Assembly: GCF_031143425.1 (NCBI RefSeq) | Contig: NC_090437.1 | Location: forward strand, 851,025,978-851,089,977 | DNA: 64,000 bases | Direction of reading: 5' to 3' | Source: Pleurodeles waltl | Lineage: Eukaryota > Chordata > Amphibia > Caudata > Salamandridae | Shown here: one piece after another, positions 23,173 through 33,449 of the stretch | How the letters are laid out: every line of letters starts with the position of its first letter | How positions within the stretch are numbered: position 1 is the first letter of the stretch | Translations under genes and position numbers: made by a program | Notes under the pieces: generated by a model | Database searches by the model: none | Told to the model about the DNA's origin: nothing | Seen by the model: the letters and a program-made list of their open reading frames with translations, nothing else

Positions 23173-24195
23173 CTATGCCGAAGTTCCAGCTGCCACACTA
23201 CTCAGAGCAGACTCCCTCTCCGATCTCAGCTCAGAGGGAGACGGACGCTGCGGCCTCCGCCTCTTCTCCTTTCGTCGCCACCGGGGCTGGCCATCCCCCG
23301 ACAAGGCCGGCGTCTCACTCGACCCCTGAGATTCGTCCTCCAAGCCCAGGATCCGGGCCGCCTCCGCGATGGATGTCACCTGCCGAAGCTGCTCCTCCCA
23401 GCGAAAGACCAGACGGAATGGGTGACCCCAAAAATAAGAGACGTTGGGTGCGTGTAGGTGTTCTGTGATCGGTCTAAATTCTCTTCTCCTCTGCAACGTG
23501 CGCACAGAGAGGTCATGGAATAGTTGAAGTTCATGTCCTCTAAAGAGGACCTTTTGAAGAGTGCGGGTTCGCTGAAAGATCCGCTCCTTGAGGACAAAGT
23601 CATGGAGACAGGCCAGAATGTCTGGGGGGCGGTCCCCAGGGCCACCAGCAAGGCCGACCCGATGCACCCTATCCAGGGCAATCTCCTGCGTCTCATCTGG
23701 GCCCAACAGAGAACGAAATAAACCCCTCACATAGTCCCCAATGTCCTCCTTCTCCGCCCCCACCGGGACCCCCCTGATGCGGATGTTTTGTCTTCTCGAG
23801 CGATTTTCCAGATCCTCAACTGTTAGTTGGAGATGGTCTTGCTGCTCTCGGAGGCGGACCACCTCCTGCTGAAGGCCCGCTAGTTCCTCACCACGAGGAA
23901 TCTCTCCCTCCTCCAACTGCGAAACACGCTCTCCCAGGGAGGTCACCTCTCCTCTCAACTCCTTCACCTCCTGGGATATGTCCCGTCGCAGATCCTGTAT
24001 ATCGCTACGGAGTGAATCAAAAAAGGATGTCAAAAAACCCTTCGTGACCGGCGAATTACTATCCGAGTCCATCTCCAGATGAGTGTCAGAAGGTCTTGTC
24101 GCCGGTGGGTCTTCAGCCATGCCACTCGTAGGCAAACGAGCACTCGCCAACATGTCTTTCACGGACCGCTCTCGCTTAGTCTTAGCCGCCGCCAT
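23173..24195 (-). CDS. L1-like ORF1 protein, open frame of 340 codons
   Basis: It starts MAAAKTKRERSVKDMLASAR. Residues ~55-125 form a coiled coil with heptads (LRRDISQEVKELRGEVTSL). Residues ~126-215 form the RRM-like domain beginning ENRSRRQNIRIRGVPVGAEK, and the C-terminal domain follows (DRVHRVGLAG, RRREFRPITEHL, FRLVFRWEEQL). The tail is basic (KEKRRRPQRPSPSE). This is the L1 ORF1p layout: a trimeric RNA-binding chaperone for the element's own RNA. Unlike ORF2 the frame is uninterrupted over its full length, so it may simply be lucky or the element may be of moderate age. The ATG is the first in frame after the 5' UTR. Confidence 0.9.
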   Translation of the reverse strand: MAAAKTKRERSVKDMLASARLPTSGMAEDPPATRPSDTHLEMDSDSNSPVTKGFLTSFFDSLRSDIQDLRRDISQEVKELRGEVTSLGERVSQLEEGEIPRGEELAGLQQEVVRLREQQDHLQLTVEDLENRSRRQNIRIRGVPVGAEKEDIGDYVRGLFRSLLGPDETQEIALDRVHRVGLAGGPGDRPPDILACLHDFVLKERIFQRTRTLQKVLFRGHELQLFHDLSVRTLQRRREFRPITEHLHAPNVSYFWGHPFRLVFRWEEQLRQVTSIAEAARILGLEDESQGSSETPALSGDGQPRWRRKEKRRRPQRPSPSELRSERESALSSVAAGTSA

Positions 24196-25038
24196 ATTAC
24201 GAAGGCCCGGGCGCGGGTCGCCAGATCAGCCCTCCACGTGTCCACAGCACCTCCACCAGCAACGACGGGCTCAGGAATGCACGCCAACCCCTATACTTGG
24301 GGTTCGCGCCCAGAAAGCGCTTCCTGCTTCACGTAGCTCTCAGATCTTCTGCCCTCGTATGCCAAGCCTGCTCTCCTGGCGAGCTCGGGGCGTCTCCTAG
24401 TCGAGGCCTCTACTTGTATGAAGCCCCCTGTTGAAATGTTCCAGGCCACGGCGTCCACCCGGGCCCACACTCCCCTGCTGTCATTAGGGGCGCAGAATGT
24501 CTCCGTGGCTATATAATGGCCTCCCCCGTCCTCACTCAGGATCTCAGGCCTCTCCGCTTCCCGCTGCGAAGCACTTCAAGAAGAGGGAGCCCGCCTCCGG
24601 CCCCAGGCGGCGCCAGCACAGGGGAGAACTTCTCCACAGCCCCAACCCATTAAGTCCTGGGCCCGGGTCCACCGCACCCTCCAGCAAGTGAAGGGCACCA
24701 AAATGCCAAAAAAATAAGTAGGGCGCCGGGGCTCCTCTGGCCCCCACCCTCTAGCGCAAGGGCAGGTGAGCTCCGGGGAGGAGAATCTGCTCACCGGCCT
24801 AAGCGGCCGCCCCGGCCACACCGCACCTCGGGCCGCACCTCTGCTCCCAGCCGACGCCCTCCAGCTCGTTCCGCACGAAGCCCTCAGGCAGCAGCGCGCG
24901 GGTCGCAGCGGCTGTCGGAGTTCCTGGGGGGCCTCAATGCGACCCCCCTGGCAGACCAAGCGGCATTCCCAAGGGCCAGGGCGGCGGAGCTCGGACTAGA
25001 CGCGTCCTAGCACGCCACCATCTTGGCCACGCCGCAGC
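24196..25038 (-). promoter_or_regulatory. L1-like 5' UTR: CpG-rich internal promoter with YY1-like site
   Basis: This is the most GC- and CpG-dense stretch in the AGA intron. At its outer end (25028-25015 on the minus strand) it reads GGCCAAGATGGTGG. A CCAAGATGG box at the extreme 5' end of L1 elements binds YY1 and sets the start of transcription in mammals. By analogy this would be the element's RNA polymerase II promoter, firing in the AGA sense direction. Confidence 0.6.
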
Positions 25039-25284
25039 ACTTAGTAAAAGGCAAAATGACATTTGACCCCTGTCTTTAATAGACAAGAAATGTGTCAAAA
25101 TAAAAACAAGATTTAAAGGTATCTTTATTGCGGATTCATTTCTGAATGGACAGAACACCTGTTCCTTTCCAGCTCAAGTTCACTCTCCAGAAAGGACTAG
25201 TAGGTCCTAAAAATAGCTCGACCTGATGAAATCTCACTCACCATATCCAGAGGTCGAGTACATTTTTCCAGGCCTGAAATGAGA
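25039..25284. other. Short intron stretch between elements
   Basis: Nothing recognised. It lies between the L1-like 5' end and a hAT end fragment. Confidence 0.4.
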
Positions 25285-25410
25285 TTGCTGTTATTTGTCT
25301 TCACACCACATGGCACCAAAGGGACGAGTAGATATTTTACAGGACAAGCAGATTTAAAAAGCAACCTGTCCCATGACCAAGAACATATTTTATTAAATTC
25401 CACACTCCTG
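25285..25410. mobile_element. hAT-like right-end fragment (third copy)
   Basis: CACACCACATGGCACCAAAG through AAATTCCACACTCCTG matches the last ~120 bp of hAT copy 2 (15366-15457), including the repeated GACAAGTAGATATTTTA-type segments. The rest of this copy is not visible to the left; the L1-like element ends 247 bp away and may have helped destroy it. Confidence 0.75.
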
Positions 25411-25500
25411 ATTAGCATTAAAACAGTTATAGTTTAAAATAGCTTAAAACCCAACTGCCCCGCACCTCAGCCCCACACTACTGTGACCTGACATTAAAAC

Positions 25501-26770
25501 TCAGTTTAAACGTAAACATTGTGCAATTCCTACTGTCACATCTAAATAACATATTTCTGACAGCAACTCTACTGCCTCTAAAGCACAGTCCATAAATATA
25601 TGCAGCAAAGAACATTTTACGCTCTGGGGCAAGTGAAAAACAAGATTATTATCCTGGATCATGGCACAATGGGGGCGGGATGAATAGACTGGATTACATC
25701 CCACACTTACCCTTAAGATTTCATTCCACAGGCCAGGGTCCAGTAGCTGCACCAAATAGGGGAAGACCGTATTGTGGCCCAAAGAAGGTAACGAAAAACT
25801 AACAGAGGATCTCTCACACAAGTAGGTCAGGATGAGCGTCCTGACCACCTTTGCTGCAGACTCTTTCAACATTTGCTTACCTGGGAAAGGGGGCCGGGTT
25901 GCAATCGAACCACACCATGAATGTAGGGACTTACTATCTCTTTTACTGTTCCCTACTTCCCTTCCCCACCGTTCACTACCTGGATCTCATCCCAGCAGAG
26001 TCTAGAGACCTTCATCTATTCCCCATCCTCCGAGAGTCTGTTAAAAAATCTTAAGGCCCAGGAAAATGCCAAGAGATTCCAGGAGATAAGTTTAAGTTCC
26101 CTCCTTATGACCTGGACCATGGTATGTGGTGGGAGGGACAGGTGCCTTTTAAGAACCACCCCCTCAAATCGGTCCCACTCACAGGAGGGGTAAAGGGAGA
26201 AGACCTCAGTTCCTTTAAGACCCAGGAGGGGGTTATTTTGCCTTCATAAGCCCTCAGTAAAGGTGTAAGGGACAACCCTCCAAATTTCTAATTAAATCTG
26301 GACAAGCAGCTAGCTAGCAACAGCGACTTCTGCTTAATACTATCCCAATGTGTGTCCTATTTTAAGTTCCTCCTAAACGTCAAACCTAAATATTTATGGG
26401 AGTCAACTACTTCCACCTCCCGGGCATACAGATGCCAGCTGAAGTTATTAACTCTCTTATCGAAGACTAACACCTTAGTCTTCTCTAAATTGATTTTCAA
26501 CTGGTTCTGCTTACTATGTATTTCAAGGGAGTGTAACTTCCCCTGCAATCCAGTTGGAGTGCAGTCCAACAGCACCAGGTCGTCTGCATAAAGTAACAGG
26601 CAATATGCTCATTCTATATTTTAAGAGAGAAAAGTAGGGGGACCAAAACACACCCCTGTCAAAGGCCATTCTTAATGGGTTAACAGGCCCGATCGAAACG
26701 GACGGATTTAGACACATTTTCTTTCTCCCTCTAGCCAATACAGACTATTATTAAGCAGGGTATTTAATGG
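25501..26770 (-). pseudogene. Jockey-group LINE RT fragment
   Basis: On the minus strand, FDRGVFWSPYFSLLKY (about 26660-26610) resembles motif B. TATGCAGACGAC at 26590-26579 encodes YADD, and the frame continues LVLLDCTPTGLQGKLHSLEI, then INLEKTKVLVFDK and HKYLGLTFRRN, the standard block after the palm. Further on (25872-25501) a C-terminal piece reads VFPYLVQLLDPGLWNEIL. It differs from the L2-like copy at 1-1123. Stops and frameshifts throughout. The 5' half is absent. Confidence 0.7.
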
Positions 26771-28440
26771 AGCAGGTTCTGCCAGTACTTGGCCCTGGCA
26801 GTAATTAATAACAGACATTGAAAAGGGTCCCTATCAGGCCCTATGTTTATGTTCTTTACATTACATTAAAAAACACTGATCTCTTCCTCAACAATGTCTA
26901 CAAGAACCGTTAAGGTCATCAAAGTCAGTGATGCAGTCACCGTTCCATTTCACATATTTTTTAACCTAATGTTCCATGGTATAGGCGTCTCCATTTCATA
27001 GGAGTATTTTGTTTTTACAGACGTTTATATAGCTTTGTTTTGCGTGCAACATTTCAATCTCATATAGAGTATACTACAAACTGAGTTGCCTCTAAGGGAC
27101 TGGGTAAGTTAATGGGATGAACAGATGGTGGAGAGGGGGGAACATTATTAAATTAAGTAGTTGAGGCTGAAAGTTGTGCAAGTTTCTCAAAGTGTTTCTT
27201 GCTGTCATAAAGGTGTCCAAACCATATGCTCATCCAAACGTTTAGCCCATGTACAGAGCAATGGTCACGTATGTGCCATCTTAAGTAGGATTCCATGGGG
27301 AAATGTGACAGGGTACACAGCTTCCCAAATATTAACAGCACCAAAGGAAAAATGCAGAGTACGACTGTGTGAGAAAGAGGGGGAAATGAAAGGTGATTGT
27401 GAAAAGAACGGGACAAAAGGAAGGGCACGCAGAGTGAAAAGACAGCAATAAAAAGGAAGGAGATGAGGTGCGAAACATGAAAATGGCAGTACTATAGAAA
27501 GAGATGCGTGGTGGAAAAGGGAGTAAGTCACTAAGAGAGATTGCGGAGCAAGTAATGTGAATGGAAGAATGGCAGTAGTTATTTATCGGATACGGAATTA
27601 AAAAAACAACGCTAACAACCATTGTTAAGGCCATATGGATATATTAACAGAAAACAAATAAAGAGGTACCAAAATACTGGTCAGGTGATATGCCGTTTCA
27701 AACATAAGATTCTAGTTCACATGTTTTAGGCCCACCATTAATAAAATAATGCTATGCTTATTATAAAGCACGTCTTGCTATGCTTCTGTGGCCATGACCC
27801 GTTTAGAAACCCATCACTTTTTTCTTCCAAATGAAAGCAAGTTATTAAGAAACACTTTCAACAAACTAATCTTCACAAATCAAAACACACCTGGCCCAAG
27901 AAAATCCCAGAACTGCTGGAAAGAGCACCATGAATGTGAAAGTGCTACAGTGCTATGCAAAGTGTAGAAGTAAATATATGAAAATACCACTACTTGGACA
28001 CAACCTCCACAGAGTCATCATGGTAAGGCAGAAAAGTGTTCCAGCTCAAAAAAGCCCAAACATGGCATTATATGTGCAAGGGTATCCCTACCACTAAACG
28101 ACATTGTAAAATAGGTAAAGTGTCCCACAAAAGGGTGGTGGGTATCACACCTCAGTCAGCTTTACAGTGGGCTTACAGCCCACCCACCGTTGGTTTTACT
28201 GTCACTTTTATTTGCTTGCTTTTGACTTGTTAGCTTGTGTGGGCTTTCCTTCCCCTTTTTCGACTTGTCCTTCCCCGGGATCATAGATGTAGTACTTGTA
28301 TTTTTCCACTGCTTACTTTTCACACACTACTTTTTCATTTGGATTAGAACTCTGTGAGAGTGCATATGTTTACAGCTGTCTGCCTCATAACCTATGCTCT
28401 ATCCGTCAAACTCCATTTTGTACTCTGTCCCTCTAAAGTG
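26771..28440. other. Intron sequence, nothing recognised
   Basis: No family motif or terminal repeat that I can support. Frames around 27153-27634 are pyrimidine/purine-biased and mirror each other. Confidence 0.5.
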
Positions 28441-28742
28441 AATTTCTTCCCTGCATTGCTTTCTCACCCCTGTGCTTCTCCCCACCCCTCCACATCTCAC
28501 CCATTGCTTCTCCCTCTCACCCCTGCCCTCCATTTTGCTTCCATCCCTACCGCTGTGTTACTTCCATCTCCCCGCCCTTCGTGTTGCTTCCCACCATCCC
28601 TTCATGATGTTTCTTCAACCTGCACTGTGTTGTTTTCACCACCTGCATCATTTGTGATGTCTCACCCACTCATACCGTGTTGTTCCCCACACCCATACTT
28701 TAAAAAAACAAAAAAAACAAACGATAAAAAAAAAAAAAAATT
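28441..28742 (+). repeat. Pyrimidine-rich tract ending in an A-rich run
   Basis: Irregular CCC-CTCC-TTGCTT-type repeats with recurring CTGYRYTGTGTTG modules end in about 40 bp of A-rich sequence (28701-28741). It could be a decayed SINE or LINE tail. No polymerase III box was found. Confidence 0.4.
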
Positions 28743-31700
28743 TAAACTACTGATACAACTTAAAAAATAAAAGAGCTCTCAGGAAGGCATGGTGCCGTGT
28801 CTATAAAATGACGTGGCCACTAAGTCATAGCACCATTTTAGGTCAACCTCTTGTAATCTATTCTGTGGGCTAATGCACGACCATCTAACGCCCACCACTT
28901 TAACTTGTTCATGAGCCTGCCTTTCAAAAATCCTCTGATGGTATTGGTAAATGCTTTACATTTGTCCCGCCTTGAGGCTGTTTGGCTAACGTCTTGCAGA
29001 CTGACCCTATTGCATGGATTATTGCACCATCAGTCATAAACTTTACTGTGGGCGAACTACTTTTTTCCTTCTTTTGTCACGCTCCATAGTGGGCATGGTG
29101 CTTTGAAGTTTCATTCCCCGCCAACTCTATAATCGTGGCACCTTGCAGGAGTAACAGTTATGTCACACTGTTATCGCTTTAATTTTCAACATTGCGTGTT
29201 GTTGCCTGCTCATTTGAATTGGGGCCCGGTTGTTACGGAAACGCCACAACAGCCATGCAGCCTTCACGCACAGGACTGCCATTATCTGCCAGGCATGGTG
29301 ACCAAAGAGGGAGGGCGGGCTGTGGCACTGCCGCTTGGCTTAAAGTGTAACAGCTTCAGAGATAATCATCGGACGCAGATTAGGACCCCACAAACTGTGA
29401 CAAAAGTGACTGTTTTTACAATTTTTTTTTCTGGTGTTTTGCCTCTTCAATTACTAAAACTTCATCTGCGTACCCGCTGTGAAGTGGCCTCAGCAAAATA
29501 TCAGCAGGTTAGAAATCAACAAAATAAATAAATGAATTCGGAGGGGTGATATGCCAAATATCTCAGGTTTTGACTTGGCAGCCTTGGTGGTAGCCAAGCT
29601 CCCCTCAGATCACAATGTCTGACTCTCAGGAAGATATTAAAGGGTTGAGTCACTATAATTATGTTGTCACCTGCCCAAGACAAAAATCTTTGAATTGTGC
29701 CTCCTTCTCCATGTTCTCCAGATCCTTTACGTAAACTGTGAGTGGTTCCAAACGGGCTAAATAAAGTCCAGTACTTCACTGTGACTTCAATTCTTTCACT
29801 GAGTTGCACCAACATATATAAAGAAATTAAAGGCAAATTCTTCTTTTATGATTATGTGTTTTTCTGCATTAAATTAAAATGTGGTTGACCACCCTGTGGC
29901 TCCCCCTGTCGATTGTCTTGTCCCATACACCTGCCAGCAGGTAGGCATGAAGCCCTCAGCAAAGCGAGCCTCCGTAGATGGAAGGATACTTCCTGGATCT
30001 TAGTTCCACGCTGTGCATCTGTTTTCTTCTTAGCTTACATCCACACTCTCTGGTGCATTTGATTCCTTCTTTCAAGCACATTCTACTAATTGCCACCAAC
30101 TCCAGTTTTGAATGGAAAATATGTCACTGTTTCTAATTTCTCCCTTTCACTCTCTTAGGAATGTCATAGGCCTATGTTTTAAGTAAACAAAAAAGACTGC
30201 CATTTATGGTCCAGTAGAAGCTGAGCAGTGGACACTCCGCACTCCAACAGAACGACAAATACATCCATGCACTGAATGCACCATACGGACCCATAACTGG
30301 ATTTAGTATGCTGCTATCCAGATTATTCCCACGTCAAACAGTCCCTTCTAAACACACTAGTTTATTTTTTAACTATATTTGACCTCTAGCTACTGTTTTA
30401 AAATCTGTTTTTCTACCTGCCCCAGGTAACTGAAATGTTACCAAACAATTGTAGCTGTTTCTTCATTGATTCAGCTAGGAAAGGTAGACCTTAGCTGAGG
30501 TAAATTTAGACGAACACCCAGCAGGCAGGGGAAAGGTTTTCGCTTAACTGGAACCTGGAGCCATGTTAAAAAAAAAAGTCCTATTCTTGAACACAGAATG
30601 TGCTTTTGCATCTGGACTGTTTTTTGAGCAGATGGTGTTTTCCCATCGCAGTCCTTGTGAGATTAAAACTCCTATTCACTTTTGGTGTGTGCCAAATTTC
30701 TGACTTTACAGATACTTGGCAGGTGGCTTAATTTTAGGGGCTGAATCTATGGTTGCACTGCATTACTTTCTGCCATTCTGTTTTCATCTGGTTATGCCCT
30801 CTAGCAGCTGACTATATGGTTACATGACCATGTTTCTTCCAAATGCTATTTTTCTTGTGGTTGTCTCTAGGGGCTGTTTTTATTGGGATTACCTGAGTAT
30901 TGTATAGGTTTTATTGATCTCTCCTTATTGCAAATATGACCATGATTCATGCCAACTTAACATCCTTATTACACTATGACAGTTTGAACACTTTTGATAT
31001 GTTTGGGTGACCCTTCTAGTTTATTTCTCTCGTTACTCCTCCTTGGATGTCTTGTGTCTGTTTTTGGGAATTGTGTTCGCCAGCCAGCAACTCTGATGGT
31101 TGGGTGGTGAAAGCGGTATTCTGTTGTAACTACCATGGCAGATTTAAATAAGATTGCTACATAGCAACATTTTCATTTGTTGCTGCAGACCGAGGAAGAA
31201 GGTAAATTCAAGTGCTGTAGGTAAATATAAGGCCACTAGAATTATGCGGCAGGAAAGGACCAAATTAGGAGATACGGTTTACGAATTTATGTGGCAAGAA
31301 AAGTCCAACTAAGCATTTACAATGCCAATAGCTCTAACTCTCGCAAATGCGTGACCGATTGCATTTTAAATGCCTGTTTTTGTTTTCTTTAGCTGCGCTG
31401 CCGGCTTTACAAACGCCTGTTTAGTTAAACTAATGAAGACTCTACTGCACGACCATATTAGTTTAGAAAAATAGTTGCGCAGATTACAGTTACACGGATC
31501 TACCACTAGTCCACAGCGCGTAGACAATGAAAAAAAAGCAAACCTACCAGTGTCTGTCAAACAGAGTCCCAGCCTAATACCGGGAGCACTTTCATACATA
31601 GGCTAGCTAGAAAGTAATGAGAGCGTCTGCGGTACACAGGAACACTGGTAATACGCAAATTAAGGCAGTTGGGTTGCCCGACTGTACCAGCATTAGGTTT

Positions 31701-31975
31701 GAAAACTGAATTTTCACCCAATGGTCTCTTTCGTTTGGCTCAGATTTGCAGATTATTGTACCAACGCCAGATAGTCTAGTGGAACTGAGCAAGGTAGCAA
31801 GAGATAGCTCATTGGAAGATAAGTGGACAGATGAATCTTCTCGCATGAGGGACGTTAGACAGCTGGGAAAGATCGATGAGTAGGAGGTGTAAGTAAGCTT
31901 GGCGTTGTCAGTGCTAAGCATGGTAAAGCGTATAAAATTAGGCAGCGCTTGCATTGAAATACAGCAGCATGTCAC
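28743..31975. other. AGA intron 1, proximal part, nothing recognised
   Basis: About 3.2 kb next to exon 1 without any supported repeat. This is the least disturbed-looking stretch of the intron and the place where conserved intronic regulatory sequence would be sought. Confidence 0.45.
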
Positions 31976-32096
31976 CTTTTTCCGTGGCGGAACTGAAGGA
32001 CCCGGCTCCCCATGTGTTAATGACCAGAGGAAAAGCTGCTGAAGCTATACTGCAGGCTGCCGTGATAACACAGACGAGACATTGCAACAAACGCAT
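31976..32096 (-). CDS. AGA: AGA exon 1 coding part (signal peptide and N-terminus)
   Basis: The ATG at 32096-32094 opens 40 codons plus one base before donor G|GTGACA. A signal peptide (MRLLQCLVCVITAACSIASA) is followed by AFPLVINTW and F-x-x-ATEK, matching the human mature start PLVVNTWPF-x-x-ATEA. The exon ends one base into the next codon, as human exon 1 does, and joins exon 2 at the conserved Ala-Trp. An in-frame TAA lies 57 nt upstream with no ATG between, which fixes the start. Two differences from human stand out: three extra residues (GAGSF in place of PF after NTW), and the human N-glycosylation sequon N38-A-T reads S-A-T here. The product is sent to the lysosome. Upstream 5' UTR length is unknown. 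Confidence 0.93.
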
Positions 32097-32150
32097 CTCA
32101 GGGTCTTCTGTGTACGCCGCTTGCAGATGCAGCAGCCGTAAGCCTTAAGC

Positions 32151-32160
32151 TTCACGTGAC
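32151..32160 (-). promoter_or_regulatory. CLEAR/E-box (TFEB/TFE3-type) site
   Basis: On the minus strand GTCACGTGAA matches the CLEAR consensus GTCACGTGAC at 9 of 10 positions, including the CACGTG core. It lies 55-64 bp upstream of the AGA start codon. CLEAR boxes close to the start drive coordinated expression of lysosomal genes under TFEB. Confidence 0.7.
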
Positions 32161-32167
32161 AACTCAA

Positions 32168-32175
32168 CCCGGAAG
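32168..32175 (+). promoter_or_regulatory. ETS/GABP-type site
   Basis: CCCGGAAG, the core ETS recognition sequence, lies about 72 bp upstream of the AGA ATG and 8 bp from the CLEAR-like box. It is common in TATA-less housekeeping promoters. A short motif, so chance occurrence cannot be excluded. Confidence 0.45.
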
Positions 32176-32356
32176 ACAGGCGCGAACGAGTCATAGACAC
32201 AAAAGAAGGTCCAGCCTATCAGCCACCAGAACTGAAAGAAAAAAAACGCCACCAACAAGTTGATAGTGGGCATTGGAATAGGGCACGGCGTCGCCAGGGG
32301 ACTTATTTTTTCCTGTCATGAACCGCGGGAAGCAGAGCAATGGGGTGTTATCTAGA

Positions 32357-33449
32357 CAGGGGCGTAGTTTGGGGGGAGGGGCGATGTTTGGGGTGCTTCA
32401 ACCCCCCCCCCCCAATAAGTATATTTTCTGGAAAATAGTTGGGTACCGGTGCTTTCAGTCGGGTATGGTGAGGTGCGTGGAGAATTTCAATTTTGTTTTT
32501 TGTTTTTACATAAACCCAAACAAAAAACGCACACGCATTCTCTCCCTCTCTGCTTTGAAAGTCTTCAAAAATGTTGGTTATTGTGTTTTCTTCAATTAGG
32601 GCCAGATGTAGGAAGCATTTTGCATGGTGCAAACTGCGAAAATCGCAGTTTGCGCCATGAAAAATGCACATCGCGATGCACATTCACAATGTGCGAGTAG
32701 GTACCGACTCGCAAATTGTGAATGCAACTCGCAAACCCTTCCTATTTGCGACTCGCATCACAATGCTAAATTGCTTTGTGACCGCGAATGCAGTCGCAAA
32801 GCAATTTGCAGTTACCACCAGTGTCACATTGGTGGTAACCCATTCGCAAAAGGGAAGGGGTCCCCTTTGTGAATGTTGCCCAAAATGTTTCTTCAGAGCA
32901 GGCAGTGGTCCAATGTACCACTGCCTACTCTGAAAAAACGAAACCAAATGGTTTCGTTATTTTTTTTATTTTGCAGCTCGTTTTCCTTTAAGGAAAACGG
33001 GCTGCAAAATAAAAAAAAACTGCTTTATTTAAAAAGCAGTCACAGACATGGAGGTCTGCTGTCTTCAGCAGGCCACCATCCCTGTGAGTGCAGGGACTCG
33101 CTATGGGGTCGCAAAATGCGACTCACCTCATTAATATTAATGAGGTGGGTCTTTGCAACCCCATAGCGAATCACAGACGGTGTCTGAGACACCGTTCTGC
33201 ATCCGATTTTGTGAATTGGAAATTGCGAGTTGCACCGACTCGCAATTTCCGATTCGCAAATTCGGAACTTCCTACATCTGGCCCTTAGTTTCCTTACTGA
33301 TCCGCATTCGTCTCCCTTTCCACTGCCCCTTCAGTCACTTTCATGTGCCCTGCTTGTTGTATAATGTATTTTGACATAATATGCCAGTGTGATTGTTGGA
33401 AAATCTGAAGCTCACCCCCCCCAATGTTAGTGAGCAAGCTATGCCCCTG
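32357..33449. mobile_element. hAT-type MITE hosting a Harbinger MITE
   Basis: The left end CAGGGGCGTAG is the inverse of the right end CTATGCCCCTG. Flanks GTTATCTA (32347-32354, two bases before the terminus) and GTTTTCTA (33450-33457) match at 7 of 8, a plausible 8-bp duplication. Without the Harbinger insertion at 32599-33284 the element is about 400 bp. It carries no coding frame. It lies directly upstream of the AGA promoter. Confidence 0.7.
32599..33284. mobile_element. Harbinger-type MITE, 686 bp, with intact TTA duplication
   Basis: GGGCCAGATGTAGGAAG at the left is the exact inverse of CTTCCTACATCTGGCCC at the right. TTA is present at 32596-32598 and again at 33285-33287, the 3-bp TWA duplication of PIF/Harbinger. 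The interior is a string of palindromes, for example GTTTTCCTTTAAGGAAAAC (32981-32999), and recurring CGCAAATTGC-like segments. It has no coding capacity, and its termini differ from the GGCCCTCATTA family. Confidence 0.9.

Larger units (their letters stand above)
18723..25038 (-). mobile_element. Full-length but decayed L1-like (L1/Tx1 group) retrotransposon
   Basis: On the minus strand there is a GC- and CpG-rich 5' UTR (25038-24196), ORF1 (24195-23173), a 343-bp spacer, ORF2 (22829-19020), a short 3' UTR with an AATAAA-type signal (inverse of TTTATT at about 18743-18748) and an A-tail (T-run 18724-18729). The total of about 6.3 kb is the usual size of a complete element. ORF1 is open; ORF2 has at least ten frameshifts. 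It lies in the same sense as AGA. A target duplication could not be fixed; TAGTAAAA occurs near both ends but not directly at the tail. Confidence 0.9.
4839..31975 (-). other. AGA: AGA intron 1, about 27.1 kb, filled with transposable elements
   Basis: It joins exon 1 (donor G|GTGACA at 31976/31975) to exon 2 (acceptor TTGAATTCAG). It is a phase-1 intron, the same phase as human intron 1. The polypyrimidine tract before the acceptor is weak (CTTCTATTTGTGTTG). The whole human gene is roughly 12 kb, so this single intron is more than twice that. Most of the excess comes from the hAT/DIRS nest, the L1-like element and LINE fragments listed separately. Confidence 0.9.
32097..32345 (-). promoter_or_regulatory. 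AGA: AGA promoter and 5' UTR region
   Basis: A CpG-containing stretch (CCCGGAAG, GGCGCG, CACGTG, GGCGTCG) without TATA box, as expected for a housekeeping lysosomal gene. It holds the CLEAR-like box and the ETS-type site listed separately. It ends about 12 bp before a hAT-type MITE, so the gene's immediate promoter appears very compact. Confidence 0.65.

Noticed and set aside
27153..27634. Overlapping 88-100-residue minus-strand frames rich in Phe, Leu and Ser
   Set aside because: Purine-rich plus strand leaves the opposite frames open and hydrophobic by composition; no signal of a real membrane protein family.
31954..32148. 64-residue plus-strand frame over AGA exon 1
   Set aside because: Mirror of the minus-strand exon; the minus strand has signal peptide, conserved AGA residues and a donor in the right phase.
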